A stretch of 60,746 bases of DNA from Prochloraceae cyanobacterium (GCA_030065755.1 JASJDA010000016.1:1-60746), one strand, 5' to 3'; numbered from the stretch's first letter, positions 26,883 through 36,518 are shown. Notes: generated by a model not told the origin, from the letters alone. Translations and numbers: made by a program.

Positions 26883-27794
26883 ATGAACCTGCCGATCGTC
26901 TACCATAAAGATTACGTAACGCCCCTACCAGAAGCACATCGCTTCCCCATGCCTAAATTCAAACTATTGTGCGAATTGCTTTTAGCAGAGGGAATAGTCC
27001 AAAAAGAGCGCATCCATCAGCCACTAATTGCTTCTCAAGAATTAATTAACCTAGTTCATACCTCAGAATATATAGAGGCTTACTGTCAAGGCACCCTCGA
27101 TGCCAAAGCTCAAAGGCGGATAGGTTTACCTTGGAGTGAAGCACTAGTGACACGTACTCGTACGGCTGTAGGAGGTACCATATTGGCAGCTAAACTGGCT
27201 TTAAAATATGGTTTGGCCTGCAATACAGCAGGAGGAACACATCACGCCTTTCCTAGCTACGGATCGGGATTTTGTATTTTTAACGATTTCGCGATCGCTG
27301 CTCGCGTGCTGCAAAAATTAGGGATGGTAAAAAAAATTCTCATTGTCGATCTCGACGTACATCAAGGAGATGGAAGCGCCTGGATCTTCAGAGAAGACCC
27401 CAGCGTTTTCACCTTTTCGATGCACTGCGAAGCCAATTTTCCAGGTAAGAAACAAAAAAGCGATTTAGATATTCCCCTACCAATAGGATTAGACGACGAC
27501 GGTTACTTGCAAATATTAGCGAGAAACTTGCCAGACATACTGTCGCAAGTCAAACCAGATATAGTATTTTATGATGCTGGAGTTGATACCCACGTAAGCG
27601 ATCGACTGGGAAAATTAGCTCTGACAAATACAGGGATATATCGCCGCGAAATGCAAGTTTTGAGTACCTGTGTTGCTGCTGGCTATCCCGTTGCTAGCGT
27701 TATTGGTGGGGGATACGCTAAAGATATCGAGGGCTTGGTATACAGACACTCTTTGCTACACAGAGCAGCTAAAGAAGTGTACGAGGGATGTTGA
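26883..27794 (+). CDS. Histone-deacetylase/AcuC-family deacetylase
   Basis: 303-aa zinc amidohydrolase of the arginase/deacetylase fold. Active-site blocks are NTAGGTHHAFPSYGSGFC (tandem His near 120), ILIVDLDVHQGDGSAW (zinc Asp/His near 158), FYDAGVDTHVSD (second zinc Asp) and SVIGGGYAKD. Bacterial members deacetylate acetyl-lysine proteins or small acetylated amines; the substrate here is unknown. Monocistronic on the plus strand, ahead of ndhC by 105 bp. Confidence 0.88.
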   Translation: MNLPIVYHKDYVTPLPEAHRFPMPKFKLLCELLLAEGIVQKERIHQPLIASQELINLVHTSEYIEAYCQGTLDAKAQRRIGLPWSEALVTRTRTAVGGTILAAKLALKYGLACNTAGGTHHAFPSYGSGFCIFNDFAIAARVLQKLGMVKKILIVDLDVHQGDGSAWIFREDPSVFTFSMHCEANFPGKKQKSDLDIPLPIGLDDDGYLQILARNLPDILSQVKPDIVFYDAGVDTHVSDRLGKLALTNTGIYRREMQVLSTCVAAGYPVASVIGGGYAKDIEGLVYRHSLLHRAAKEVYEGC

Positions 27795-27899
27795 ATCCAT
27801 GGATAATTAATTCTAAACAGACAACACACATTCTCTCTATTATAATTGTAAAGAAGTACAAACTAAAGTCCTTATTGACTGAGGGGTAGAGTAAAAAAA

Positions 27900-28262
27900 G
27901 TGTTTGTCCTCAGCGGTTACGAATATCTACTAGGTTTTCTGCTCATTTGCGGATTAGTTCCTATCCTTGCTTTAACAGCAACTAAAATTTTAGGCCCTGG
28001 TGCTGGTGGTCCAGAACGTCGTACTACTTACGAATCTGGGATGGAGCCAATAGGAGGAGCCTGGATTCAATTTAACATTCGCTATTACATGTTTGCCCTA
28101 GTTTTTGTAGTTTTCGATGTAGAAACAGTGTTTTTATATCCTTGGGCAGTTGCCTTCAGTCTTCTGGGTGTATTAGCTTTTGTTGAAGCATTGGTTTTTA
28201 TCGCCATTCTAGTAGTAGCTCTCGTCTACGCTTGGCGCAAAGGCGCTTTGGAATGGTCTTAA
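27900..28262 (+). CDS. ndhC: NAD(P)H-quinone oxidoreductase subunit 3
   Basis: 120-aa membrane subunit of NDH-1, starting at GTG 27900 ([20 protein letters not shown]). Three transmembrane helices are evident (about 5-28, 58-82, 88-112), with the conserved loop [20 protein letters not shown] between the first two. First gene of the ndhC-ndhK-ndhJ operon, which supplies the membrane/hydrophilic-arm junction of the respiratory and cyclic-electron-flow complex in thylakoids. A GAGGGGTAGAG sequence lies upstream. Confidence 0.95.
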   Translation: MFVLSGYEYLLGFLLICGLVPILALTATKILGPGAGGPERRTTYESGMEPIGGAWIQFNIRYYMFALVFVVFDVETVFLYPWAVAFSLLGVLAFVEALVFIAILVVALVYAWRKGALEWS

Positions 28263-28294
28263 GCTGCTGCTAGAAGCAAAAAACCAGGAACTCG

Positions 28295-28328
28295 ACAGAA
28301 AGCGATCGCCAACCGCCCCGCTTTCTGT
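28295..28328 (+). promoter_or_regulatory. Perfect hairpin in the ndhC-ndhK spacer
   Basis: ACAGAAAGCG pairs perfectly with CGCTTTCTGT across a 14-nt loop that begins with the rest of a HIP1 octamer. There is no T-run, so it is more likely an mRNA-processing or stability element, tuning ndhC against ndhK-ndhJ, than a terminator. Confidence 0.45.
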
Positions 28329-28395
28329 TGGTTAAAATAACATTAAGGGCGGTGCAGATGAGCGCAGATTAGAATTTTCAAGCTAGAGACTAAAA

Positions 28396-29151
28396 ATGAC
28401 TTCTAACACGAGCAGCGAGCTTGCTGCCTTACAACAGCAGCAAAAAGAAAAAATTCTCAATCCTATTAATCGTACTCAGGTCACATCTGACCTGTCAGAA
28501 AATGTCATTCTCACTACAGTAGACGATATCTATAACTGGGCAAGACTTTCTAGTCTTTGGCCAATGTTGTACGGTACTGCTTGCTGTTTCATTGAAATGG
28601 CAGCATTAATTGGATCCCGTTTTGATTTCGATCGCTACGGTCTAGTTCCTCGTTCTAGTCCCAGACAGTCGGATCTAATTATCACAGCAGGTACCGTTAC
28701 GATGAAAATGGCTCCGGCATTGGTGCGTCTTTATGAAGAAATGCCCGAACCAAAATATGTAATTGCTATGGGTGCTTGCACCATTACAGGAGGAATGTTC
28801 AGTACTGATTCCCCTTCAGCAGTTAGAGGCGTAGATAAACTCATTCCCGTAGATCTATACATTCCTGGCTGTCCTCCCCGTCCAGAAGCAATTTTTGACG
28901 CAGTGATTAAGTTGCGCAAAAAGATCTCCAACGAATCAATTCAAGAGCGAGCATCCCTACAGCAGCAAGTTCACAGATTCTACAGCACGGCCCACAATAT
29001 GAAGCCAGTCGCGCCTATTCTTACTGGTAAATATATCCAGTCAGAGACTCGCCAAGCACCACCTAAAGAATTGACCGAAGCAATGGGTATGGACATCGCC
29101 CCAGCTTTAGCAGCACAAGAGAAAGAAAAGGAGGAAATTAACCGTGGCTGA
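28396..29151 (+). CDS. ndhK: NAD(P)H-quinone oxidoreductase subunit K
   Basis: 251-aa [4Fe-4S] N2-cluster subunit. The tandem Cys in [11 protein letters not shown] (about 55-56) and the Cys of [11 protein letters not shown] and [11 protein letters not shown] are the four cluster ligands. Also typical: [20 protein letters not shown]. Sits in the connecting module next to the plastoquinone site. A roughly 60-residue C-terminal extension is usual in cyanobacteria. The end overlaps ndhJ by 8 bp. Confidence 0.95.
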   Translation: MTSNTSSELAALQQQQKEKILNPINRTQVTSDLSENVILTTVDDIYNWARLSSLWPMLYGTACCFIEMAALIGSRFDFDRYGLVPRSSPRQSDLIITAGTVTMKMAPALVRLYEEMPEPKYVIAMGACTITGGMFSTDSPSAVRGVDKLIPVDLYIPGCPPRPEAIFDAVIKLRKKISNESIQERASLQQQVHRFYSTAHNMKPVAPILTGKYIQSETRQAPPKELTEAMGMDIAPALAAQEKEKEEINRG

Positions 29152-29674
29152 AGAAACACCTAATACTCCTGAAAGTGCCGAAGCTTCTCAGTTAGTCGAA
29201 GCTGGTCAAGCTTCTCGACTTCTCACTGAAGATGGCTTGGAACACGAAATTCTAGAACCAGATCATCTAGGAGTTGAGATGATTAAGGTTCAACCCGAAT
29301 CTCTCCTCGCTGTTTCTGCGGCTCTTAGTTCTTACGGTTACAATTACCTCCAGTGTCAAGGAGGATACGATCTCGGCCCTGGAAAAGAATTAGTTAGTTT
29401 CTATCATCTGGTGAAAGTTGACGATAATGTCGATAAACCAGAAGAAGTAAGAATAAAAGTGTTTTTACCGCGAGATAATCCCAAAGTTCCTTCGGTTTAC
29501 TGGATTTGGAAATCTGCGGACTGGCAAGAAAGAGAAAGCTATGATATGTACGGCATTGTCTATGAAGGACATCCGAACCTCAAGCGAATTCTTATGCCAG
29601 AAGATTGGAAGGGTTGGCCTTTACGCAAGGACTATATCTCTCCAGACTTCTACGAACTACAAGATGCTTATTAA
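29144..29674 (+). CDS. ndhJ: NAD(P)H-quinone oxidoreductase subunit J
   Basis: 176-aa hydrophilic subunit related to the 30-kDa NuoC subunit. GTG start inside the end of ndhK, preceded by AAAGGAGGAAATTAACC (strong Shine-Dalgarno). The hallmark is the C-terminal [20 protein letters not shown] with [14 protein letters not shown]. Acidic N-terminal tail of about 35 residues. Last gene of ndhCKJ; a rho-independent terminator follows. Confidence 0.95.
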   Translation: MAEETPNTPESAEASQLVEAGQASRLLTEDGLEHEILEPDHLGVEMIKVQPESLLAVSAALSSYGYNYLQCQGGYDLGPGKELVSFYHLVKVDDNVDKPEEVRIKVFLPRDNPKVPSVYWIWKSADWQERESYDMYGIVYEGHPNLKRILMPEDWKGWPLRKDYISPDFYELQDAY

Positions 29675-29706
29675 TTAGAGAGCTAACAATTTTTTTGTAG
29701 TGCGAG

Positions 29707-29738
29707 CGCCAAACGATTGTTTGGCGTTATCTTTTTTC
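29707..29738 (+). terminator. Rho-independent terminator of ndhCKJ
   Basis: CGCCAAAC-GATT-GTTTGGCG forms a perfect 8-bp stem, 33 bp after the ndhJ stop, followed by TTATCTTTTTT. Confidence 0.8.
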
Positions 29739-31015
29739 TAGGTTTTTTTCTGCTTTCGAGCGGGGGACAGGCTAGGAGTAGGAAATAAGCGAGCGAAAGT
29801 TTTTTCAACTAATTGACTTGAATCCTTTTTAAACATTCCCAAGGTAGACTCCCAAGGAAAAAAAGCAACTCCACTATATCCCCATTTACGAACTACCTCT
29901 ACCTGCTTGGCAATTGCTTCTATCGATCGTCCCTCGCGAAAGGAACCAGAATATAACCCTATGCTAGTGGGAACTAAAGTCAAAGCTCTCCGCAAGCTTC
30001 CCTGTTTCAACACAGCTTCTACATCTCGAGCAGTGTCGCGGTAAACTTGTACCACCACTTCGTCAATTATTCCTTTTTGCACCCAACTAGACCAGTCCTG
30101 TAAATATTCTCTGTAAGCAAAACCAGCAGGATTAGGAGATATTGAAACTATACAGTTGGGTTTTTTGGTTTTGACTGCTTGAGATATTTTAGTTATAAAT
30201 TGGGTTAATTTGTTGGCGCGCCATCTCATCCATTCTGAGTTGTAAGGATTTTGCGGAGGAGAAGCACCTTGATGTTCTTGCTGATATAGTTTTACAGTAT
30301 AGGGATCGTATCCTAAACTCACGGGTAATCCGAAGTGGTCGTCTAACTGTATGCCGTCTACGTCGTATTTAGTTACCACTTCAACAATTAAGTCAGTTAA
30401 AAACTGCTGTACTTCTGGATGCATCGGGTTCAACCAAACTAAATTCGCTCCTGATAATTCTGCGAAAAAATTCCGTAAAGGTTGGGGCCTTCTCGCTAAA
30501 GACTCTTGAGAATGGGGTTTGATTATTCTCGTTCCATCTCTGGTGACAGTTATCCATTCGGGATGACGCTGGACTAGGTTGGAGGTGTTAGGAGCCATTA
30601 ACCCGTACTCAAACCAAGGGACGACCGCTATTCCCTGGCGGCGAGCGTGTCTGACTATACTTTTGAGACTATCTTGAAATGGTAGGGTTAACAATGGATC
30701 CGATCGAGTACCTGTTGTTTTTTGTGCTACAGCACTAGGAAAAAGAGTATGAGCGCGATTCCAGACGCAGGGATAAATAGTATTAAAATTAAGCTCGGCT
30801 AAATGGTATAGAACTTCATCGAGGCGAGTTGTGTGATGTAGAAAAGCCGTGCCAAAATTAGTTAGCCACACCGCTCGCAGTTCTATTTGTTTGGCTGTAG
30901 CTACTTTATGGTTTGGTGCTTGATGCAGTGCCAAAATTAATAGGACAGCCAGTATACCGCAAACAAAGCCGCGAAATATTTTCAATAATTTGCCAGATCG
31001 CTTTCTATTTGCCAT
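29738..31015 (-). CDS. Glycosyl-hydrolase-like 10 (GHL10) family protein
   Basis: 425-aa exported protein, with a basic N-terminus and hydrophobic anchor (about residues 9-32), then a TIM-barrel of the GHL10/DUF187 type: IELRAVWLTNFGTAFL, LNFNTIYPCVWN, VVPWFEYGLMAP, VDGIQLDDHFG and SISPNPAGFAY. The acidic pair in QLDDH and the Glu of PWFEYG are candidate catalytic residues. The family acts on cell-wall or surface polysaccharides; the substrate is unproven. ATG at 31015 (CGGAATTTC upstream) preferred over a GTG at 31039. Convergent with ndhJ, abutting its terminator. Confidence 0.82.
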   Translation of the reverse strand: MANRKRSGKLLKIFRGFVCGILAVLLILALHQAPNHKVATAKQIELRAVWLTNFGTAFLHHTTRLDEVLYHLAELNFNTIYPCVWNRAHTLFPSAVAQKTTGTRSDPLLTLPFQDSLKSIVRHARRQGIAVVPWFEYGLMAPNTSNLVQRHPEWITVTRDGTRIIKPHSQESLARRPQPLRNFFAELSGANLVWLNPMHPEVQQFLTDLIVEVVTKYDVDGIQLDDHFGLPVSLGYDPYTVKLYQQEHQGASPPQNPYNSEWMRWRANKLTQFITKISQAVKTKKPNCIVSISPNPAGFAYREYLQDWSSWVQKGIIDEVVVQVYRDTARDVEAVLKQGSLRRALTLVPTSIGLYSGSFREGRSIEAIAKQVEVVRKWGYSGVAFFPWESTLGMFKKDSSQLVEKTFARLFPTPSLSPARKQKKT

Positions 31016-31061
31016 GAAATTCCGATCGTACCTATACACCGGTAGTGTAGTACAACTACTT

Positions 31062-31880
31062 TCAACTTACTGGGGATTCGTGAGATAGGGGATGACGCAC
31101 CAAAATATTAGTAGCTGCGCTAATTTCAGTAGCAAAGTCAGAGATAAAATCGGGACTTACTTGACGGAAAGTTAGTACTTTATAAGGACGATCGGCAGCG
31201 CTACTATGATTTCCTCGCGCTTCTAACTGGTATTTTAACGGTTTGGGACGAGTTGGGGTATTAAGTTGAATTTCATCTGGGAGAAGCGATCGCATTAGGC
31301 GAATGTATTCTGTTTTAGTCTCCCTATTCCAAGGAGTTAAAATCATTGTTTGAATTCCTAACCCCCCAGTATATTCGACCCGAAATTTTTTCAGTCCACT
31401 CCAAATATATTCCCAGTTAATACCTTCTACGGGTCGATCGATAAGTTTTAATTGCTGCTGAGAAATAGCATCTAGTTTCACCGATACCTTATCAGCTAAA
31501 CATAATGCTTGACGCACCTCTAAATTGTTTAAAAGAGTAGCATTAGTTAAAACGGCAACTGGTTTGTGGGTGAGTTGCTTGATACTAGAGATAATTTCTC
31601 CTAAATTTAGGGGTAAGGTGGGTTCGCCACTACCACTGATGGTTATAACATCTACATCCCAAGGTGCAAAAGCTTGTAAGTCTTGAAGGATCTTGGTGGT
31701 GGGTACGAAAACTTGGCGATCGCTCGTCTTAAGTTCAATTTCTCCTAACTGACAGTAGACACAATTAAAAGAACAAGTAGATCTAGCACCAATTGGATCT
31801 ACTCCCAGCGATCGACCGTAACGCCACGATTTTACTGGCCCGTAAACTGAATTAAAATCTATATTTGGTGTAGTTGACAC
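31062..31880 (-). CDS. Radical SAM protein (COG0731-like)
   Basis: 272-aa radical SAM enzyme. The cluster motif is TCSFNCVYCQLGE (CxxxCxxC, about residues 36-43), followed by TISGSGEPTLPLN, the SAM-contact GGE-like motif. The sequence resembles the stand-alone, TYW1-like COG0731 group found in many bacteria, with no assigned substrate. GTG start at 31880 with GGGTAAATATAAAC upstream. Forms a minus-strand pair with the GHL10 gene downstream (46-bp gap). Confidence 0.82.
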   Translation of the reverse strand: MSTTPNIDFNSVYGPVKSWRYGRSLGVDPIGARSTCSFNCVYCQLGEIELKTSDRQVFVPTTKILQDLQAFAPWDVDVITISGSGEPTLPLNLGEIISSIKQLTHKPVAVLTNATLLNNLEVRQALCLADKVSVKLDAISQQQLKLIDRPVEGINWEYIWSGLKKFRVEYTGGLGIQTMILTPWNRETKTEYIRLMRSLLPDEIQLNTPTRPKPLKYQLEARGNHSSAADRPYKVLTFRQVSPDFISDFATEISAATNILVRHPLSHESPVS

Positions 31881-31905
31881 GTTTATATTTACCCATTACT
31901 CGCCC

Positions 31906-32112
31906 TTACCGACAATTATGTATCTCTTGCTCTTGGTTGCTGCTCGTCCTTAACAAACAACTAACTACTATGAAGAGTGCAACTGGAAAATGAGGAACAG
32001 CGATCGCTGCTGAAACAAAAACTAATAAGACTCTTCGACCATTTCGGCTAGCAATATAACTTCGATCGCTCTTTTCTCGTAAATTGAGGACATTTATTAT
32101 GGATTTCAACAT
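31906..32112 (-). CDS. Small hypothetical protein, weakly supported
   Basis: 68-codon frame between the radical SAM gene and the divergent phasin-like gene, starting MLKSIINVLNLREK, with a hydrophobic stretch VLLVFVSAAIAVPHFPVALF and a Cys-containing tail. AAAAGATG provides little ribosome-binding potential. The basic N-terminus plus one helix could be a small membrane protein co-transcribed with the radical SAM gene (26-bp gap), but the frame may be fortuitous. No family recognised. Confidence 0.25.
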   Translation of the reverse strand: MLKSIINVLNLREKSDRSYIASRNGRRVLLVFVSAAIAVPHFPVALFIVVSCLLRTSSNQEQEIHNCR

Positions 32113-32204
32113 CTTTTAATATGTCACGAAACGTTCCAGGCTTCACAATCAGTGTTGCTAGTTAAACTAAGGCTAGAGCAAAAGTGACTTTAGGTAGTTT
32201 TGAG

Positions 32205-32528
32205 ATGGATAATAATGACTGGATTAAGCAATTATTGATGGTTGGGGTTGGAACCACATCTTTGATGGCTGAGAAACTTAAAGAAGCTAGCGAACAATGG
32301 GTCAAAGATGGGAAAATTGATTCTGAGGAAGCAAAAGGATTTGTTGACGATATGGTAGAGCGGATGAAGTCCGAACAAGGAAACTTAGAACAGCAAATGG
32401 AACGTCAACTGCGCAATATGCTACAAGATTTAGGAGTTCCTCGTCAGTCAGAAGTTGACGAGTTACGAGGACGCATAGATAGATTAGAGCGTCAATTACG
32501 AGATTTAGAAAATAAACTCTGGCGTTAA
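32205..32528 (+). CDS. Phasin-family-like coiled-coil protein
   Basis: 107-aa all-helical protein starting MDNNDWIKQLLMVGVGTTSL. An amphipathic N-terminal helix is followed by charged heptad repeats (EGNLEQ-type, RGRIDRLERQLRDLENK) forming a C-terminal coiled coil. Cyanobacterial proteins of this pattern are annotated as phasin-like (granule-surface or membrane-associated); no polyhydroxyalkanoate synthase gene is in the window. ATG at 32205 preferred over a GTG at 32184 because homology starts here and AGGTAG precedes it. Confidence 0.7.
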   Translation: MDNNDWIKQLLMVGVGTTSLMAEKLKEASEQWVKDGKIDSEEAKGFVDDMVERMKSEQGNLEQQMERQLRNMLQDLGVPRQSEVDELRGRIDRLERQLRDLENKLWR

Positions 32529-32553
32529 TTTGAATTTTTGCAAAGGATATTAG

Positions 32554-33120
32554 ATGAAAAACATTTTAATTAGTTTTGGGGTAATAGCTGCTTGTGCTTT
32601 GGTCTTGTTAGCCTTCGTGTTATTTCGCACCGAGCAACAACCGATTAACGCTTCCCAAGTAAGTCAAGATAGACCTACACTAACAACAACACAAACCCCT
32701 AGCAATGAGCCTTCTGCTGACGAGCAAAAGTTAGTTGCTGAGGCTGACGATACTGCAAAACAAGCAACCGATATGGAAAAAGAAATTACAACTCCCTCTG
32801 GTCTGAAATATGTTGACATCAAAGAAGGAGTCGGAGCAACCCCCCAAACAGGTCAAAAAGTTACCGTTCACTATACTGGTACTTTAGAAGATGGAACTAA
32901 ATTTGATAGTTCCCGCGATCGAGGTACTCCTTTTAACTTCAAAATTGGCGTAGGACAAGTAATTAAAGGTTGGGATGAAGGAGTCGGCACTATGAAAGTT
33001 GGCGGTCGTCGTAAATTAATCATTCCTCCAGAATTGGGTTATGGTTCCCAGGGTGCTGGTGGCGTTATTCCTCCCAACGCTACTCTAATTTTTGACGTAG
33101 AACTTCTCAAAATCGATTAA
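32554..33120 (+). CDS. FKBP-type peptidyl-prolyl cis-trans isomerase
   Basis: 188-aa membrane-anchored or exported FKBP. Residues 5-25 are hydrophobic (signal anchor). A Ser/Thr/Gln-rich linker follows to about 75, then a single FKBP domain: VTVHYTGTLEDGTKFDSSRD, FKIGVGQVIKGWDEGV, GGRRKLIIPPELGYG and VELLKID. Catalyses proline isomerisation in the lumen or periplasm. AAGGATATTAG precedes the ATG; 25 bp after the phasin-like gene on the same strand. Confidence 0.92.
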   Translation: MKNILISFGVIAACALVLLAFVLFRTEQQPINASQVSQDRPTLTTTQTPSNEPSADEQKLVAEADDTAKQATDMEKEITTPSGLKYVDIKEGVGATPQTGQKVTVHYTGTLEDGTKFDSSRDRGTPFNFKIGVGQVIKGWDEGVGTMKVGGRRKLIIPPELGYGSQGAGGVIPPNATLIFDVELLKID

Positions 33121-33185
33121 TCATCGCACATATCAGTTATCAGTAGCGAGCGACTGATAACTGTTTATTGAATAAGAGAAAAACA

Positions 33186-33731
33186 ATGGAGAACTTAGAA
33201 ACGGTAAATTTAAAAAGCGACAGACTGATTCTCCAACCTGTAGAACTCAAGTACAAAGAAGAAATTTTCCAAGAATTTACCAGTGAAATTACCACTTATA
33301 TGTATCCTCAAGCAGCAAAAAATATAAGTGAAACAGAGCAAGTCATTAAAGAGATGATTCAGCAAAGGGACGATCGAACTGACTTGGTGCTGGTAATCTC
33401 GAACAAAAAAACTTTAGAGTTTTTAGGAATGTGCGGCGTTCATAAAATTGATACCGATACCCCAGAACTAGGAGTTTGGGTGAAAAAATCGGCACAAGGC
33501 AGAGGTTTTGGTAAAGAAGCAATTCATTTGTTAAAAAATTGGGCAGATGGGAACTTAAATTATAAATATCTGTCTTACCCTGTAGATCGAAGAAATATTC
33601 GCAGTCGTAAAATCGCCCTAAGTTTAGGAGGAAAACTATTTGACTCCTATCAAAAAAATAATCTTAGGGACGATTTTCTCGATTTGGTTGAATATAGAAT
33701 TTTTGCACATTATTCTGTTGCCAAAAAGTGA
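33186..33731 (+). CDS. GNAT acetyltransferase, RimJ/RimL-like
   Basis: 181-aa acetyltransferase. The N-terminus has the RimJ/RimL-type LKSDRLILQPVE; the acetyl-CoA loop is VWVKKSAQGRGFGKEAI (Q/RxxGxG-type, about residues 97-113), followed by PVDRRNIRSRKIALSLGG, a classical motif B. Likely acetylates an N-terminal amino group or a small amine. ATG at 33186 chosen (AAGAGAAAAACA upstream); the longer frame would need TTG. Confidence 0.85.
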   Translation: MENLETVNLKSDRLILQPVELKYKEEIFQEFTSEITTYMYPQAAKNISETEQVIKEMIQQRDDRTDLVLVISNKKTLEFLGMCGVHKIDTDTPELGVWVKKSAQGRGFGKEAIHLLKNWADGNLNYKYLSYPVDRRNIRSRKIALSLGGKLFDSYQKNNLRDDFLDLVEYRIFAHYSVAKK

Positions 33732-33909
33732 GATTATCGATAAAGAGTTACTCAGATTCGTTGGGCGATCCCCCTATCCCGATCCTAAATACGGCAATAT
33801 ATAGAAGCGATCGCCATTGTGATTAAAGTTTATACTACGACCAGCGGGGAACAAATTTACTTAATAAATAGGAATTTTTATTATTAAAAATATAAAAAAA
33901 CTACAGTCA

Positions 33910-34296
33910 ATGCCTGAAGATAACATCAAAAATGTCACAAACAAAAATAACGAACAAATGGAATTAGAAGCCAACCCCATAGCAGGAGCAACAGCAGATA
34001 ATCAAAACGAGCGATTGCGTTACGATCGCCTAGAAGAGATCGTAGAGCAAATGGGAGAAGCCGTAATAGCCACTACTCAAACAGTCGAACGACTTGCAGA
34101 ACGAATTGACACTCTAGCGATCGTCGTGCAAGATCAAACCGATCGACTCCAACAACAAGGATATCAAGTTTTTGCTTTGAGTGAGGCTCTAGAAGCTCTA
34201 GTTGAAAATCAATCTGACTCAAAATCTCAGATAAAAGAACTTACAGAAGCTTTACGAAGTTTTGTGATTGCTGTCAAAACGGCAAATCAAAAATAA
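33910..34296 (+). CDS. Conserved-looking coiled-coil protein, function unknown
   Basis: 128-aa acidic protein. The first 40 residues are polar and low complexity; from YDRLEEIVEQMGEAVIATTQ to the end it is heptad-rich (VERLAERIDTLAIVVQDQTD, LTEALRSFVIAVK), predicting a long coiled coil with no membrane segment. No known domain recognised. AT-rich promoter-like sequence lies upstream. Confidence 0.55.
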   Translation: MPEDNIKNVTNKNNEQMELEANPIAGATADNQNERLRYDRLEEIVEQMGEAVIATTQTVERLAERIDTLAIVVQDQTDRLQQQGYQVFALSEALEALVENQSDSKSQIKELTEALRSFVIAVKTANQK

Positions 34297-34390
34297 TCGA
34301 CTTTCAGGCGCGTTTGCATAGGTTGCGCGACCCCCAAACCTTTAGTAAATAGGCACCGCTCTCAAACAAAAGATCTCAAACACAACGCCC

Positions 34391-34846
34391 ATGAAAATGT
34401 TTATATCCGATCGGCACAAAGCTAGCATCCTCTTTTCTATCAGTTTTTCGATCGGTTTTTTGACAATTAGTTGCAGTGCAGATACTAAGTTTTACGAGTG
34501 CAAACAAATTGTTGACATTACCATAGATACCTCAAATCAAATCACAGACCTCTCCGACAATCTCAAAACCAAGGATACTGAAAAAGTTCTACAGGTAGCT
34601 GATGCTTTTGAAGCAGCAGCCAAAAAAATGGAAGCCGTACCAATTAACGATGAAAAACTACTAGAGTATCAAGCTGACTTTGCCAAATTTTATCGCAACC
34701 ACGCCCAAGTAACCCGCAACTTTATAGAAGCACGGGAAGACAAAAATCTATCAGCAGCTAAGTTAGCTCGACAAAAATTGCAGAAACTCGGCGATACAGA
34801 AAAAGAATTAGTAACTGCAATTAATAATTATTGTCAAGAAAACTAA
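34391..34846 (+). CDS. Predicted lipoprotein, function unknown
   Basis: 151-aa protein with an N-terminal signal of about 27 residues ending LTISC, a good lipobox with Cys at about 28. The mature part is helical and charged (ITDLSDNLKTKDTEKVLQVA, KLARQKLQKLGDTEKELV). It has only two other Cys, one early (YECKQIV) and one at the end (NNYCQEN), which could form a disulfide. Probably a membrane-tethered helical-bundle protein. Lies 24 bp upstream of fmt on the same strand. Confidence 0.65.
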   Translation: MKMFISDRHKASILFSISFSIGFLTISCSADTKFYECKQIVDITIDTSNQITDLSDNLKTKDTEKVLQVADAFEAAAKKMEAVPINDEKLLEYQADFAKFYRNHAQVTRNFIEAREDKNLSAAKLARQKLQKLGDTEKELVTAINNYCQEN

Positions 34847-34870
34847 GAAAAGAGGAATTTATTTTCAATT

Positions 34871-35866
34871 ATGCGGGTAATTTTTTTCGGAACTCCCCAA
34901 TTTGCAGTACCTAGCTTACAGAACCTGTTGGCAAATCCAGAATTTGAAGTTATTGCTACTGTCACTCAACCAGATAAAGTGCGAGGTCGGGGAAATAAAA
35001 TTCTACCCTCAGCAGTTAAAAAAGTTGCTTTAGAACATAATTTACCAGTTTGGCAACCCAAGCGGGTCAAAAAAGATACTGAAACCCTTACCAAGCTAAA
35101 AGAATCTTCGGTAGATGTTTTTGTTGTGGTTGCTTACGGACAGATTCTTTCAAAAGAAATTTTAGAGATGCCCAAACTAGCTTGCATCAACGTCCACGGC
35201 TCAATCTTACCTGAATATCGAGGAGCTGCACCAATTCAGTGGAGCATTTGCAATGGGGATAGGGAAACTGGTATTACCACCATGTTGATGGATGAAGGGA
35301 TGGACACTGGAGATATGCTGCTCAAAGCAAGCACCCCCATAGGACTTTTAGACAATGCCGATCGCATTGCCGAAAAATTGGCTAATATTGGCGCAGATTT
35401 ATTAGTAGAAACCCTGCTCAAACTCGATCGAATTCAACCTATCCCTCAAGAAAATTCTCTTGCCACTCATGCCCGCTTAATCCAAAAAACAGATTATCTT
35501 ATTAATTGGTCGGAACCAGCAAAAGACATACACGATCGAGTCAGAGGATTCTATCCTAACTGTTTAGCATCATTTCGAGATAAAACATTAAAAATCCTAG
35601 GGACAGTACCTTTAGGAGAGGCTTACTGGTCCCAATTACCCCCTGAGTTACAGAAAATTGAGCAGCAATGGACTAATTTATCTTCTTTAACAGGAAGTCC
35701 TGGAGAAGTAGTTGCTAATCTGAAAAATCTAGGTCCAGTTGTACAAACAGGTAAAGGACTTTTGCTGCTGCAGGAAGTGCAGCTAGCTGGGAAACGCCCT
35801 CAGTCCGGATCTGATTTTGTTAATGGGACGCGCTTGTCAGTAGGAGAGGTTGTTGGCAACGGTTAG
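34871..35866 (+). CDS. fmt: Methionyl-tRNA formyltransferase
   Basis: 331-aa enzyme that formylates initiator Met-tRNA. The N-terminal MRVIFFGTPQFAVPSLQNLL, TQPDKVRGRG, the catalytic-region signature NVHGSILPEYRGAAPIQWSI and DEGMDTGDML are diagnostic. The C-terminal domain (from about 210) binds tRNA. AAAGAGGAATTTATTTTCAATT precedes the ATG. Its TAG stop overlaps the TAA stop of the convergent downstream gene. Confidence 0.95.
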   Translation: MRVIFFGTPQFAVPSLQNLLANPEFEVIATVTQPDKVRGRGNKILPSAVKKVALEHNLPVWQPKRVKKDTETLTKLKESSVDVFVVVAYGQILSKEILEMPKLACINVHGSILPEYRGAAPIQWSICNGDRETGITTMLMDEGMDTGDMLLKASTPIGLLDNADRIAEKLANIGADLLVETLLKLDRIQPIPQENSLATHARLIQKTDYLINWSEPAKDIHDRVRGFYPNCLASFRDKTLKILGTVPLGEAYWSQLPPELQKIEQQWTNLSSLTGSPGEVVANLKNLGPVVQTGKGLLLLQEVQLAGKRPQSGSDFVNGTRLSVGEVVGNG

Positions 35867-36234
35867 ATGTTTAATTCGATCGCCTCAAAAAACTTACAAC
35901 CTTCACAGGGACCTGCTGGGTTAACCGCACAGCGCAGGATTTCCGATCGCGCATTGAAACGGCAGTTGCTATCTCCTACAACCCAACGTCCGTCTATTAA
36001 GCTTCTTTCAGAAGGTTTTGAGGCTTTTTGGACGTAAAGAGAAATTTTAGATAAATAATAGCCACCAACTTTGTATTGATAGTGGTGGTGGCGTTCTAAA
36101 ACTGCGTAAGTTTTGCCTTCTAGTTCTAGATAGTTCCCAGGTTGGGGCATCCAGTCTAGTTGTATTTTTCCGATCGTTTGACGCGGATGGGTGAGTATCA
36201 CCTCCGTCAGCAGAGATTCTTGCGAAGTATTCAT
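35863..36234 (-). CDS. DUF6464-like conserved cyanobacterial protein
   Basis: 123-aa protein with the segments TEVILTHPRQTIGKIQLDW, PGNYLELEGKTYAVLERHHHY and LIDGRWVVGDSNCRFNARSE, and a C-terminal Cys group CAVNPAGPCEGCKFFE. The Cys pattern (C...C..C, plus an upstream Cys) could bind a metal. Typical of a cyanobacteria-restricted family annotated DUF6464; the function is unknown and the family name is from memory. Convergent with fmt: the two stops share bases 35863-35866. Confidence 0.7.
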   Translation of the reverse strand: MNTSQESLLTEVILTHPRQTIGKIQLDWMPQPGNYLELEGKTYAVLERHHHYQYKVGGYYLSKISLYVQKASKPSERSLIDGRWVVGDSNCRFNARSEILRCAVNPAGPCEGCKFFEAIELNI

Positions 36235-36518
36235 CTTATGTATTGCCGATTACATTTATTAAAAATAATATGTTAACGCGATCGCATATTTAAGTTCGAT
36301 CGTTTTTAAACTCTTTTAGGGAAAGATTTGACATTGGAGCTAAATATGCTAATCAATTCGATCGCCTCAACTTTAAAACATATAGATGAAAATAGTTAGT
36401 CATTTAGCTGATGTAGTTCGATTAAATTTATTTCTATTATAATAATAAGTTTTTCACTTTCTCAAAACAGAAAAATTATTTTTCTTATTTTTGTCTGCAG
36501 TATAATTGCGTAGAATCT